Shown: positions 17,881 through 26,731, counted from the first letter of the stretch. The stretch: 64,000 nt of DNA from QHXM01 sp963697975 (GCA_963697975.1 OY969111.1:248001-312000); one strand, 5' to 3'. The notes: a model not told the origin generated them from the letters alone. Made by a program: numbers and translations.

Positions 17881-19736
17881 AAGGCGGAAGCGCCCTTCTG
17901 CGTCGTCAGATCGCGCTTATCACATTGCTGGTCGCCACCGTCTCCTTCGTCCTCATCTCTGCTAATATCGCTCAATTGACGCGTGCGCTCGTCTCAAGTC
18001 TTCGAGATCAGGCCGAACGCGTTTCTCTTCTGGTCGCCACAACCGCAGAGGGAGCAGTCGTCGCCGCGCCGAACGACCCGCCGCAGCAGGCCATACGCGA
18101 ATCGCGATACGCACGCTCTTTTGCCGAAGCTATCGTTAAGCGCGGCGCTCCCATCACGTCGCTCGTCATCGAAGACCAAGCGGGAGAACCGCTGCTGCAA
18201 GTCCCGGAGAGCGCCGCAGGTCAACGCCTTCCCCCGCTTGAAAATCTGGCGAACGCTTCCGTCTTCTCGCGCCTGCGACAGATTTTTTCCGGCGGTCAGA
18301 CACAGTATGTATATTCGCGTGCGCTGCTTTATCGCGGGCAGGAGTTTGCGCGCGTGCGTCTGAGTATTTCCATTGAGCCGATTCGCGCTCAGGTCTGGCA
18401 GAGTTTACTCACGAATCTGTTGCTGGCTCTGGCAGCAATCGCAGCAGCAACGTTCATCGCCATCAGTTCTGCGCGGTTAATCACAGCCCCTTTGCGCGTC
18501 ATCACCTCGTCCATCGCTCAACTAGAAGAGGGTCAGGGTGGGATTTCTTCAGAAACGCCAAAGACGAAAGACAGAAACACAGATATTGAAGCCTTCGCTG
18601 ACCGTATTGGGCAGCTCAGTCGCCAGATTGCTGGCGACCGTTCGCAGTTGCGCGAGGCGCGAGGCGGGCTGCAACAAATTCTACAGAATCTTCAGGAGCG
18701 GTTATTGTTCGTCAGCGCCGACGGGCGCGTGATACTTGCCAGTCCCGGCGTCGAGGCGCTGCTCAATTCCGAGCAGCCGATGGAAGGACGGACGCTGACA
18801 GAGATTGTCGGGGCGGAACACCCGCTCGTCCTGCTCACCGGAAACGCGCTCGCTTCGCGCGAGACATCGTCGTCACGCATTACGCTTCCTTCGACGAACG
18901 GCGACTCGCGGCGTCCCATCATCGCCTCTGTTCAGCCTATCAAGGATCGCGGAGAGGTCGTCGGCGCGCTCGTCTCTTTGCACGACCGTGAAACCGTTGC
19001 CAGGCTAGAATCGCAGCTTGACTATTCCGAGCGGCTGGTAGATTTCGCGCGCATCACTTCCGGCATCGCGCACGAAGTTAAGAATCCGCTGAACGCGATG
19101 GTCATTCATCTGGAACTGCTGCGCTCGAAGTTGCAAAGGATCAGCCCTGCGGCTGACGATGCCCGCCCGCAACTGGATATTCTGACCTCGGAGATTCAAC
19201 GCCTTGACCGCGTCGTCCAGACCTTTCTCGATTTCACACGCCCGCCGCGCATCTACTTGCGCCCGCTCGACGTGAATCAGGTGCTGGAAGAAACTCTCGC
19301 GCTCGCCGCGCCCGAAGCCGAAACGCACGGCTCAACCGTCTGGCGTTCCTTTGAGCCTGCCTTACCAAAGATCGCAGGCGACGCCGATTTGCTCAAGCAG
19401 GCTTTTCTCAACATCGTCATCAACGGCTTTCAGGCGATGGAGCAAGGCGGGCGTCTCATCGTCTCCACCGCCAAAGACGGCGCGGACAGTGTGCTCATCT
19501 CCATCACAGATCACGGCACTGGCATCGAACCCGAAGCGCGCGAGCGTATCTTTCATCTTTACTACACCACCAAGTCCGGCGGAAACGGCATCGGCCTCGC
19601 GCAAGCCTTCCGCGCCGTCCAACTCCACAACGGCCAGATCACATTCACGAGCCAGTCCGGCGAGGGCACGACCTTTTGCATCCGGTTGAAAACAGTGATG
19701 AGGACTGAAGGCTGGGATAATAACAACAGGGTATAA
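17877..19736 (+). CDS. Membrane sensor histidine kinase, NtrB/ZraS-like
   Basis: 619 residues. Transmembrane segments at about 12-32 and 178-198 enclose a periplasmic sensor domain. HAMP follows (about 199-255), then a PAS-like domain (265-375), HisKA with His399 in GIAHEVKNPLNAM, and HATPase_c with DHGTGIEPEARERIF and KSGGNGIGLA. The HExxNPL-type H-box and lack of a receiver are typical of partners of NtrC-type regulators. The ATG overlaps the regulator stop, so they form a pair. The signal is unknown; heme-gene proximity alone does not show control of heme genes. Confidence 0.93.
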   Translation: MKGGSALLRRQIALITLLVATVSFVLISANIAQLTRALVSSLRDQAERVSLLVATTAEGAVVAAPNDPPQQAIRESRYARSFAEAIVKRGAPITSLVIEDQAGEPLLQVPESAAGQRLPPLENLANASVFSRLRQIFSGGQTQYVYSRALLYRGQEFARVRLSISIEPIRAQVWQSLLTNLLLALAAIAAATFIAISSARLITAPLRVITSSIAQLEEGQGGISSETPKTKDRNTDIEAFADRIGQLSRQIAGDRSQLREARGGLQQILQNLQERLLFVSADGRVILASPGVEALLNSEQPMEGRTLTEIVGAEHPLVLLTGNALASRETSSSRITLPSTNGDSRRPIIASVQPIKDRGEVVGALVSLHDRETVARLESQLDYSERLVDFARITSGIAHEVKNPLNAMVIHLELLRSKLQRISPAADDARPQLDILTSEIQRLDRVVQTFLDFTRPPRIYLRPLDVNQVLEETLALAAPEAETHGSTVWRSFEPALPKIAGDADLLKQAFLNIVINGFQAMEQGGRLIVSTAKDGADSVLISITDHGTGIEPEARERIFHLYYTTKSGGNGIGLAQAFRAVQLHNGQITFTSQSGEGTTFCIRLKTVMRTEGWDNNNRV

Positions 19737-19878
19737 GATAGAATGAGTGCCACCTGGACGAGCGCTCAGCGTACCGCTCAGAGCGCAAAAGCAATTGCGA
19801 GAAGAGAGCGTCGAGGTGAGTTATGCACCCAGAGTACAGTGATATCTTTACTCCTAGCTGGCATTAGAGTTTTTCAGC

Positions 19879-19907
19879 TTGACATCATTAATCATTAAAG
19901 CTACTGT
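19879..19907 (+). promoter_or_regulatory. Candidate sigma-70-type promoter
   Basis: TTGACA (19879-19884) and TACTGT (19902-19907) are 17 bases apart in an AT-rich patch. The -35 is perfect and the -10 is weak. It could serve the small ORF at 20040 or a longer transcript to 20539. Confidence 0.4.
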
Positions 19908-20039
19908 GCGCGCGTCGCTTTGGTCTCCTGTTTACCTCACCCTTTGATGGTAAATTTCCCCGTAACCTTTATTGCCACATCACTCACGCTATTGTGGCTA
20001 AGCCTCAACCTTACAACTGAAATAAAGCAGCTAAATAGC

Positions 20040-20189
20040 ATGAAGAAATCAGCAAGGATGCTGCTGCTTGTCGCTGTGGCATCGGTGATCGTCACGGCTA
20101 TGACTATCGTCGTTAGTGCTAGTAAAGTTTATGATATAGGCGGAAATAGCTGGATTAGTTGCGGTGGTTCAGCCGGGAATATCCAGTAG
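20040..20189 (+). CDS. Possible small secreted peptide
   Basis: 49 codons: MKKSARMLLLVAVASVIVTA has the basic start and hydrophobic core of a signal peptide, followed by a short polar mature part with one Cys. No clear ribosome-binding site precedes the ATG. It lies about 130 bases after a promoter-like element. It may be real because small exported peptides often look like this, but chance is not excluded. Confidence 0.3.
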   Translation: MKKSARMLLLVAVASVIVTAMTIVVSASKVYDIGGNSWISCGGSAGNIQ

Positions 20190-20538
20190 GATTGCCCCGA
20201 AGGAGGAGGCCCCTGCACGAGTGATCCTAGAAACGATGCAAGGGCTAACCAATTTTGTAGTCTTGCGCCTTCAGACAGCGAGATGCCGGAAGACGCCCCA
20301 CAATTCTAAAATCAAATGGGGAGCGCACGTGGATAACGCAACCGCCGTTTTCTTAAAGTCAGTCTATCTCCCTTAGGAAACGCTCACGCTCTTTACTGCT
20401 TTTAATGACTAGAAGTCATTCTGAAATCTTGCTATGACAAGTCCTAATCCAGAAGGTCTTGGCATGACTTCTAATAAATATCTTTGGTTGGTTTGAGGGT
20501 TGAAGGCTTTACAAAGAAAATCACGAAGAGGAATTACA

Positions 20539-22239
20539 GTGAGACGACTAACTCTAATAGCGATCTTAATATTTCTACTCATACCTTCTCATCAAGCTCA
20601 ATCTATTGATGCCAAGCGAACCGATGATGACAGTATAGCATTGCAGAAGCTCTTGCTGCTCTCTGATTTGCAAACCCTTGAAGCGGAGTCAAAGAAGATT
20701 AATAACCCTTTAGCGCGTGCGGCTGCTAAAGTGGAAATAGCTGATGCGGCATGGGCGCTCGATCAAGTATGGGCGAAGACATTGATACGTGAAGCACATG
20801 AACTCACATTTCCCGATGAAGAAGAGCAAATCAAACTTCGCAGCCAGCCGGTTGGGGCAGCACCTAAAGCCCGGACGGCTCTAGACCGCGCCAGAAATGA
20901 GGTTCGCAATCGCGCGTTTAGTATTGCTGGCCGGGATAAAGCCTTTGTTGATGAATTAGCTGGTATAGGTGCACAGAAGTTGGGAAAATACGAAGAACAC
21001 TTAAGGCAAGCAAATCTTGCGGCTCAAGCGATTGAAGCGGGTGATAAAGAAGTTGCCAGTAGACATATTCTTCAGTCAATTGAAGCTGACCCAACCCAAA
21101 TAAGCGCGGGGCGTGCAATTCTTGACTTGGCAGCAAAAGACCGTGCCGCAGCCGACAGGCTAATTGTTCAATACATTGAGCGATTACGAATCACCTCTCT
21201 CTCTTTTGGAAATCAAAGTATAGGGAGAACGTATCTAGCCTTGAACGAGCTAGTGTTTCCCAATGCAAACCGACAATTACTACCGCCCGCCCCACCAGTG
21301 ATGAAGGCGTATGCCACTTATATCATTGAAAGTTTAGGTAAGCTGGAACAAATTCAACCCGGCTTTCTAAAGAGAGCTAGAGGAATACTCTTAACCGCAT
21401 GGCTTCCGTTGAAACAATATGCGCCGGAATTAACCGGAGCGTTTTTGCAACTGGAGAGATTAAGCAGAAATCCGGGCGACGACGCATCACTTCCGCAAGT
21501 GAGCGACAGTGAAGCTAATGAAGAGCGATATGAGAAACGCGTCAAGGAGGCTCTCAACAGCAATCAACCCGACGAACTGGCAATCAATTTCGCCATCAAT
21601 CAAGAGAAGTTTGATAAAGCTCGTAAAATGATTGAAAAGCTCTCGGAGGGGCATCAAAAAACGCAACTCACAGAAATGGTTAATGTCCGGGAGGCGCTCA
21701 GTCTCGCCACGAAGGGTAGCCTTGTAGAAGCCGAAGGATTGGCTGAACTATTAAATAAGGCAACATCAATCTTGCAAGTTTATCCAGTGATTATCAACAG
21801 GTGTGTCGCATCGAAAGATCAACCATGCGCTATCAGGGCGGTATATCAATCAATTAAACAACTAAAACGCGCCGATACCGAGTCGGACATACCGCCAGCG
21901 GGCATACCAGCCGCAGCTATAGTTACCAGCCGGGAACTCGATCCCGTTTTACTAAGTCTTAGTAAGCTGGCAAAGGCAGTTGCTCCTATTGACGAAATGT
22001 TGGCGCTGGAAATCTTAGATGAGGCTATCCTGGCAGCTAACAGCAGTAATATGAGTACAGGCGAAGGACGGACGGGATTTGACGCTGAGGTCTTCAGAAA
22101 TCTCGCGCCGCAACATGAGAGTCGAGTGCGCCAAGCAGCAGGAAACTTGAAGGACCCGCTACGGCAGATTGTAGCTCTTGCAGTAATCTATCAATGGAAG
22201 GCAGCGGAACTAATAAAGAAGGCCAAGCCTATCCAGTAA
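20539..22239 (+). CDS. Large secreted helical-repeat protein, unknown function
   Basis: 566 residues from a GTG at 20539, chosen because AGAGGA lies at the right distance; a TTG at 20500 is also in frame. The first 22 residues (RRLTLIAILIFLLIPSHQAQ) are a signal peptide. The mature protein is almost all helix, with repeated short helical pairs such as NPLARAAAKVEIADAAWALD and EAGDKEVASRHILQSIEADP that suggest TPR-like or armadillo-like packing. Similar long periplasmic helical proteins occur in Acidobacteriota without assigned roles. It stands alone; no partner gene suggests a function. Confidence 0.7.
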   Translation: MRRLTLIAILIFLLIPSHQAQSIDAKRTDDDSIALQKLLLLSDLQTLEAESKKINNPLARAAAKVEIADAAWALDQVWAKTLIREAHELTFPDEEEQIKLRSQPVGAAPKARTALDRARNEVRNRAFSIAGRDKAFVDELAGIGAQKLGKYEEHLRQANLAAQAIEAGDKEVASRHILQSIEADPTQISAGRAILDLAAKDRAAADRLIVQYIERLRITSLSFGNQSIGRTYLALNELVFPNANRQLLPPAPPVMKAYATYIIESLGKLEQIQPGFLKRARGILLTAWLPLKQYAPELTGAFLQLERLSRNPGDDASLPQVSDSEANEERYEKRVKEALNSNQPDELAINFAINQEKFDKARKMIEKLSEGHQKTQLTEMVNVREALSLATKGSLVEAEGLAELLNKATSILQVYPVIINRCVASKDQPCAIRAVYQSIKQLKRADTESDIPPAGIPAAAIVTSRELDPVLLSLSKLAKAVAPIDEMLALEILDEAILAANSSNMSTGEGRTGFDAEVFRNLAPQHESRVRQAAGNLKDPLRQIVALAVIYQWKAAELIKKAKPIQ

Positions 22240-22391
22240 AGAAACTCTCTTCAGTAAAAAAATGGTCTCTTCCCCGCCCCGATGCTCTTACAAAATTATC
22301 GGGGCCAATATTTTACTCAGCCCTCGCTCCTTAATCGCTATCTTATCGTCCCTTGTCACCTACCGCTCTTTAATGCTATTCATCCCCGCAC

Positions 22392-23288
22392 ATGTCCGTT
22401 CTTCTCTTCTTCATTGATGGTCTGGGAATCGGGACGCGCGGGGGCCACAATCCGCTCGACGGATTGACGGAAGCTGCGCCGCTCGCCGTGTTTCAGGATG
22501 AAGAGCCGTTGATTGTTTTTGATGGACGGCTCGTGAGAACCGATGCGCGGCTGGGAGTTGAAGGACGCCCGCAGAGTGCTTCGGGGCAGACGACTATCTT
22601 AACCGGCGTGAACGCTCCCGCCGCGCTCGGCTATCACAAGCAGGGGTTTCCCAACGAAGCATTGCGCGAGATTATCAGCGAGCATTCCATCTTTCTTCAA
22701 CTCAAGCGTGCCCGGATTGAACCCAACACTTTCGCCAACGCCTACACGCCCAGATTTTTTGAGACTCGCCCGCGCTGGGTCTCCGCAACCACCGTCGCCG
22801 TCGAAGCCGCCGGGATGAGTTTCCGCAGCCTTGATGATTTACAGGCCGGGAGCGCAGTTTTTCAGGACTACACCAACGAGATGCTGATCGAACGCGGCTT
22901 CCCTACATCGAGGCGCACGCCTGAGCAGGCGGCTGAGATTCTTGCTTCGATTGCGCGCGAGCATCGCTTCACGCTTTACGAGTATTTCATCACGGACAAA
23001 ACGGGGCACGCGCAGGATATGGAGGCCGCACGCATCGTTCTCGTCAATCTCGCGCGCCTTGTGCGCCACCTGCTGTCACTAATCGATCTCAAGCGCACGA
23101 CCGTTTTGCTGACCAGCGATCACGGCAACATCGAAGATCTTTCAACTCGCAATCACACGCTGAATCTCGTGCCGACGCTCATCTGGGGCGAGCACAGGGA
23201 AACAGTCGCGGCTCGCGTGCGTAGTCTGGCTGACATCACGCCTGCTATAGTCGAAGTTCTGACCGGAGAAACTGGCACAGCCACATGA
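22392..23288 (+). CDS. Metalloenzyme-superfamily protein (phosphoglycerate mutase / alkaline phosphatase fold)
   Basis: 298 residues. LFFIDGLGIG at the N-terminus carries the first metal Asp, SASGQTTILTG the nucleophile Ser/Thr region, and TSDHGNIEDLS the DHGN metal site near residue 240. This is the core of the alkaline phosphatase superfamily as in cofactor-independent phosphoglycerate mutase, but the protein lacks the roughly 200-residue inserted transferase domain of GpmI (about 510 residues). A phosphatase or phosphomutase role on a small molecule is likely. It overlaps the transporter gene by four bases, so the two are probably linked. Confidence 0.8.
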   Translation: MSVLLFFIDGLGIGTRGGHNPLDGLTEAAPLAVFQDEEPLIVFDGRLVRTDARLGVEGRPQSASGQTTILTGVNAPAALGYHKQGFPNEALREIISEHSIFLQLKRARIEPNTFANAYTPRFFETRPRWVSATTVAVEAAGMSFRSLDDLQAGSAVFQDYTNEMLIERGFPTSRRTPEQAAEILASIAREHRFTLYEYFITDKTGHAQDMEAARIVLVNLARLVRHLLSLIDLKRTTVLLTSDHGNIEDLSTRNHTLNLVPTLIWGEHRETVAARVRSLADITPAIVEVLTGETGTAT

Positions 23289-24718
23289 ACGATTCAACAA
23301 ACCTTCCCTCAACCGAAAATCAAGCTGCTCTTTCCGCGCGAAACATGGCGAAGAGGCGCGGTGAGGTGAATGACAAGCGAGAGATTTTCGGCTGGTTGAT
23401 GTACGACTGGGCGAACTCCGCTTTTTACACGACGGTTGTCGGAGCGCTCTTTGGCCCATACCTGACGGCACTCGCGCAGGCTGCCGTCGGCGAGAACGGG
23501 ACTGTCCTGAATCTGGGTTTCCTCGGCTCGGTGACGGCTAAATCACTTCATACCTTCACCGTCACAATCGCGGTTCTCTCGCAGGTCTTCCTGCTGCCGG
23601 TGGTCGGAGCGATTGCCGATTACTCACATCGAAAAAAACGTTACATGGCGATTTTCTGTTACATCGCGGTCACGGCCAACTGCCTGATGTTCTTCGTCGC
23701 CGGAAATCTCTATCTGATGGGGAGCTTTCTTTTCATCATCGCCACTCTCTGTTACGGCGCTTCGATGGTTCTCTACAATGCTTACCTGCCTGAGATTTCA
23801 ACCGAAGATCAGCGCGATAAGGTGTCGAGTCGCGGGTTTGCTCTGGGCTATCTGGGCGGCGGGTTATTGCTGGCGCTGAACTTCGGCTTCGTCATCCTTG
23901 CGCCGAAAATCGGCGTCTCTCAGGGCATGGCCGTGCGGCTGTCGCTGCTCTCTGCCGGTGTGTGGTGCGGAGGGTTTGCCATCATCACCTTCCGTCGCCT
24001 GAAAACCCGTGCGCCTGCTCAAACATTACCTTCGGAGAAAAGTTTCCTCTCAGTCGGGCTGTCACAACTCGCTGCAACCTTTCGTGAACTCAACCGCCTG
24101 CGCCACACGCTCCGTTACCTGATTGCATATTTGTTCTACAACGACGGCATTCAAACTGTCATCAGCGCAGCATCGGTGTTTCTGGCTCAGGAGCTATTTG
24201 TCGCGCGGGGACAGGAAGCGCCCCAATCTTTCCTGCTGGGGATTTATCTGCTGGTACAATTCGTCGCCATCGGCGGCTCGCTCCTGTTCGAGCGCATAGC
24301 CAGATGGGCCGGGACAAAGAACGCGATTCTGATTTCAATTGTGATCTGGATTGGGATTGTTCTTTACTGCTACGGTTTCCTTCAAACGACCACAGAGGCA
24401 TATGTGCTGGGAGTGATGATTGCCATTGTGCTCGGCGGATCGCAGGCGCTCTCGCGCTCGCTCTTCTCAAGGATGATTCCGGCGGGGCGCGAATCATCTT
24501 TCTTCGGCCTTTACGAAGTCGCCGAGCGCGGCACGTCATGGATGGGGCCGCTGGTCTTCTCAATCGTCGTCGCTCGCACAGGTTCTTATCGTCAGGCGCT
24601 GCTCTCGTTAATCTTCTTCTTCGTCGTCGGCATGGTAATCCTCTTCCTCACAGACACAGACAAAGCCGTCCACGAAGCGGGAAATGTTTTACCGGAAGAA
24701 GTTGAAAAGCAGGGATGA
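23285..24718 (+). CDS. UMF1/Atg22-type MFS transporter
   Basis: 477 residues, twelve hydrophobic segments. The N-terminal signature EIFGWLMYDWANSAFYTTVV is diagnostic of the UMF1 (vacuole effluxer Atg22-like) branch of the MFS, and LFSRMIPAGRESSFFGLYEV marks the second half. Members are thought to export small solutes; no substrate is established for bacterial members. It is translationally coupled (ATGA) to the metalloenzyme gene, suggesting a shared metabolite. Its TGA lies within the left arm of a 29-bp inverted repeat. Confidence 0.9.
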   Translation: MNDSTNLPSTENQAALSARNMAKRRGEVNDKREIFGWLMYDWANSAFYTTVVGALFGPYLTALAQAAVGENGTVLNLGFLGSVTAKSLHTFTVTIAVLSQVFLLPVVGAIADYSHRKKRYMAIFCYIAVTANCLMFFVAGNLYLMGSFLFIIATLCYGASMVLYNAYLPEISTEDQRDKVSSRGFALGYLGGGLLLALNFGFVILAPKIGVSQGMAVRLSLLSAGVWCGGFAIITFRRLKTRAPAQTLPSEKSFLSVGLSQLAATFRELNRLRHTLRYLIAYLFYNDGIQTVISAASVFLAQELFVARGQEAPQSFLLGIYLLVQFVAIGGSLLFERIARWAGTKNAILISIVIWIGIVLYCYGFLQTTTEAYVLGVMIAIVLGGSQALSRSLFSRMIPAGRESSFFGLYEVAERGTSWMGPLVFSIVVARTGSYRQALLSLIFFFVVGMVILFLTDTDKAVHEAGNVLPEEVEKQG

Positions 24719-24789
24719 GGGCGGAGGGGTGAGGGATGAAGAAAAGACTGTGTCTTTCGTTTCATCCCTCACCCCTCCGCCCTCATCCC
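24712..24789. repeat. 29-bp perfect inverted repeat hairpin
   Basis: 24712-24740 (GGGATGAGGGCGGAGGGGTG...) is exactly complementary to 24761-24789, with a 20-base loop. It contains the transporter stop codon in the left arm and reaches to within 10 bases of the convergent gene end at 24797. It could terminate both genes. The purine-rich arms built from GGATGAG and GGGGTGA units match the style of the other intergenic hairpins. Confidence 0.9.
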
Positions 24790-24796
24790 CGCTCTT

Positions 24797-25114
24797 TCAG
24801 CTCGCAGCTTTGTGTTTGCTAATCTCTGCCGCGCGTTCGAGGCAGTCGCGTGAGCAGTAGGAAGCGTTTGAGGAACGGAGCCTGAGCGCGCGGGAAGATG
24901 GAACCCATGTCTCGCAAGAGGTGCAGCGCACGAGCCTGTTGCCTGCGCCGCCGCTGTGTGCCGAGGACGCGGCGTCTGGCCTGACGGCTTGGCGAACATC
25001 TCGCGCAACACCAAACATCTGCCTTGCCATCCTGATGAATGGCCGCAGGCGTAGATAGATAAACAGAAAGATAACGGCAAAAATGCCGAGGACGACCAGA
25101 AGTTTCAAATTCAC
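24797..25114 (-). CDS. Small membrane protein with C-terminal zinc finger
   Basis: 105 residues. One hydrophobic helix (about 3-23) is followed by a basic linker and a Cys-rich module: CTSCETWVP and YCSRDC, a CxxC...CxxxC pattern like that of PP0621-type proteins. It would be inner-membrane anchored with the zinc module in the cytoplasm. The start is a GTG at 25114 with a weak ribosome-binding site. Function unknown. Confidence 0.65.
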   Translation of the reverse strand: MNLKLLVVLGIFAVIFLFIYLRLRPFIRMARQMFGVARDVRQAVRPDAASSAHSGGAGNRLVRCTSCETWVPSSRALRLRSSNASYCSRDCLERAAEISKHKAAS

Positions 25115-25210
25115 ACCTACACAAACAGCTTTGTTACTTTGTCCGCCAAGCGCTCGGGCTTAATGGCAAAGTCAAAACGGAGTGTAGCAAATCGAAATAT
25201 AAAATGCGAC

Positions 25211-25239
25211 GCGCGTCCTCTCAAGGATGAGAGACGCGC
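25211..25239 (-). terminator. Intrinsic terminator, minus strand
   Basis: GCGCGTC (25211-25217) plus TCTCA pairs with TGAGA plus GACGCGC (25233-25239) around a four-base loop with one bulged C. On the minus strand the stem is followed by a T-rich tail. It is placed to end transcripts of the gene at 25273-25551. Confidence 0.7.
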
Positions 25240-25272
25240 GCCGCAAGCTGGATAGTGATGAAACTTCTCTGG

Positions 25273-25551
25273 CTATGATTCGTCGCCGGAGGCGCGATCA
25301 GGAGGAATGTAAGGCACGTCGCCGTCACGACGGCGCGGCGCAGGGTCTGTGGAACGGCGTCTTGGGCCGGTGGTCTCGCTGCGACGATCAATGAAGCCGG
25401 GCGGCAGTCGCTTGCCCTTAATCGCTTCCTCTAAAATCCGTGTAATCTCCTGCGAGAGCGTCCGGTGCTCCGACCGTGCGCGCTGCTGTAGAGCCTCTTT
25501 GAGTTGATTGGGCACGTAAGCGCCGATGAAAACCCCTTTGCGGTTTGCCAT
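25273..25551 (-). CDS. Ribbon-helix-helix (Arc-like) DNA-binding protein
   Basis: 92 residues. Residues 5-45 fit the ribbon-helix-helix pattern: a strand (VFIGAYVPNQLKEALQQRA), then helix A and helix B with HRTLSQEITRILEEAI, as in Arc/MetJ-type regulators or antitoxins. The C-terminal half is Arg/Pro-rich and probably disordered (RRSETTGPRRRSTDPAPRRR). No toxin gene is adjacent, so a stand-alone regulator is more likely than an antitoxin. It lies directly downstream of rnpB on the same strand. Confidence 0.7.
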   Translation of the reverse strand: MANRKGVFIGAYVPNQLKEALQQRARSEHRTLSQEITRILEEAIKGKRLPPGFIDRRSETTGPRRRSTDPAPRRRDGDVPYIPPDRASGDES

Positions 25552-25624
25552 CTCTCCTGTGGGCCTTTCCGTTGAGATTTCGAGTGAGAAAACTTATTCG
25601 ATAAAGTGGGTTCAAAAGTTTGCC

Positions 25625-26107
25625 ATGCAAAATGAGAGCAGGTCTGTAAGCCGAATTCTGTTCTTCGGAAAAATCCGAAGCGGCGATCATTCATCTAGCC
25701 CAACCGTCGCCAGTTGGATCGAGCGACCTACCCGGAGGTCGTAGCGCGCTTTTTAAGGCACGCATCGGGCGGGCAGCCCTGGTTGACGCCTCCCTATTTG
25801 GTCTTGCACCGCGAGGAGTTTGCCTGGCCGCCGGTGTTACCACCGAGCGCCGGTGCGCTCTTACCGCAACCGTTTCACCCATCACCCGCAATCATGACAC
25901 CCGAAAGCGCCACGACCCGCTGGCTGGTCTCTTCTCTGTTGCACTTGTCGTCATCCGGCAAGGGCGTTCGACCAAAAGGCCGCCCGTTCCTCGCCCGATG
26001 CCCAGCCGTTAGCTGGCTCGCTGCCCTGTAGTGTTCGGACTTTCCTCTCCCGCGCTCCCCCGAAAGGAATCGCAGCAGCGACCGCCCGACCTGCTCTCTT
26101 GCAAGGC
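25625..26107 (-). ncRNA. rnpB: RNase P RNA
   Basis: The catalytic RNA of RNase P, which trims tRNA 5' leaders. On the minus strand the conserved 5' core GAGGAAAGTCCGAACAC (about 26052-26034) is present, followed by ACAGGGCAG, and the 3' core has CTAGATGAATGA and ACAGAATTCGGCTTACAGACC. Helix P1 is formed by GAGAGCAGGTC at the 5' end (26098-26088) and GACCTGCTCTC at the 3' end (25644-25634). The length of about 480 nt is above the common 350-400 nt, so it carries enlarged peripheral helices. Ends are estimated from P1 and the promoter. Confidence 0.95.
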
Positions 26108-26113
26108 TGGGGG

Positions 26114-26142
26114 ATTATAGCAATCATTGTTCAACACGTCTA
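26114..26142 (-). promoter_or_regulatory. rnpB promoter
   Basis: On the minus strand TAGACG (26142-26137) and TATAAT (26119-26114) are 17 bases apart. The start point would fall near 26107, directly before the P1 helix. The -10 is followed by CCCCC, the same TATAATCC context found at several phage promoters in this window. Confidence 0.75.
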
Positions 26143-26329
26143 GTAATTGCTTTAACCGCACATTACCGGACACCACTGAATTTAACCAAATCTACCGTTG
26201 CAGCCGCTCCTATATATAAGGACAGAGAAGGGTGATTAAGGCTTGTCAGCAGCGAGATGTCAAAATCACTAACACGTTGACACGGAAATTGACACGGGAA
26301 TTGCCAGCTACGAGTCTCAATAATTAGCC
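26143..26329. other. Host-phage junction with direct repeats
   Basis: Between the rnpB promoter and the first phage-like gene. TTGACACGG occurs twice in tandem at 26277-26285 and 26289-26297, each followed by (A/G)AATTG, so the unit repeats every 12 bases up to 26303. Such spacing could be a protein-binding site or the edge of an attachment site. A possible attL must lie near here, but it cannot be confirmed without the other prophage end. Confidence 0.4.
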
Positions 26330-26626
26330 ATGAGCAAGAAACGAAGAAAACCACAAACACGGGTAATTACCTTTGAGCAGGAATTGCAGGAGAAGCTGTC
26401 TCGGATTCCGCTAATGACCGCAGGCGAGCGCCGCCAGCGAATCCGACAGCTACGAGTCCACCTTGCCCAGCATAGATGGTCGCAAAGAAGAACTCTAAGC
26501 GGCGATGTTCCACGCAAGTATATCCGGCGTGGGCTGGCATCGCCCGCGCAGATGCAGCGTACCCACATGCTACACAAGGCGGGTATTGAGGCGGAACTGG
26601 CAGCACTTGAAAAAGCTGGTGGTTGA
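26330..26626 (+). CDS. Phage accessory protein, unknown
   Basis: 98 residues, very basic N-terminus (MSKKRRKPQTRVITF), largely helical, with QHRWSQRRTLSGDVP in the middle. No cysteines or known motif. It is the first gene of the plus-strand accessory block and is followed at once by a run of competing hairpins (26629-26706). A DNA- or RNA-binding role is possible from charge only. Confidence 0.55.
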   Translation: MSKKRRKPQTRVITFEQELQEKLSRIPLMTAGERRQRIRQLRVHLAQHRWSQRRTLSGDVPRKYIRRGLASPAQMQRTHMLHKAGIEAELAALEKAGG

Positions 26627-26628
26627 TC

Positions 26629-26706
26629 GTGGGGGAAGCAACCCCCCTGACGAAAAAGGAAAATAAATTGAATGCTCCCCCACTTCAAAGAAGGGGATTC
26701 TTTTAC
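26629..26706 (+). promoter_or_regulatory. Attenuator-like set of competing hairpins
   Basis: Segment A GTGGGGGA (26629-26636) can pair with B CCCCCC (26642-26647) or with C TCCCCCAC (26676-26683). C can instead pair with D GAAGGGG (26690-26696), a small stem followed by ATTCTTTT. A:C pairing would free D; A:B pairing would let the C:D terminator form. It stands 26 bases before the small zinc-knuckle gene. Confidence 0.45.
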
Positions 26707-26731
26707 AGTTAGCGAAAGTTGAGAGGTCAAT

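Larger units (their letters stand above)
19737..20538. other. Long intergenic region with one promoter and a doubtful small ORF
   Basis: About 800 bases. The only features I can support are the promoter-like hexamers at 19879-19907 and the 49-codon ORF at 20040-20189. GAAGGAGGAGG near 20200 precedes a GTG at 20221 that opens a 51-codon frame, but its product (VILETMQGLTNFVVLRLQTA...) has no features of a real protein. The rest looks non-coding. Confidence 0.4.

Noticed and set aside
20221..20376. 51-codon GTG frame after GAAGGAGGAGG
   Set aside because: The product has no structure typical of a protein, and purine-rich sequence alone is weak evidence.
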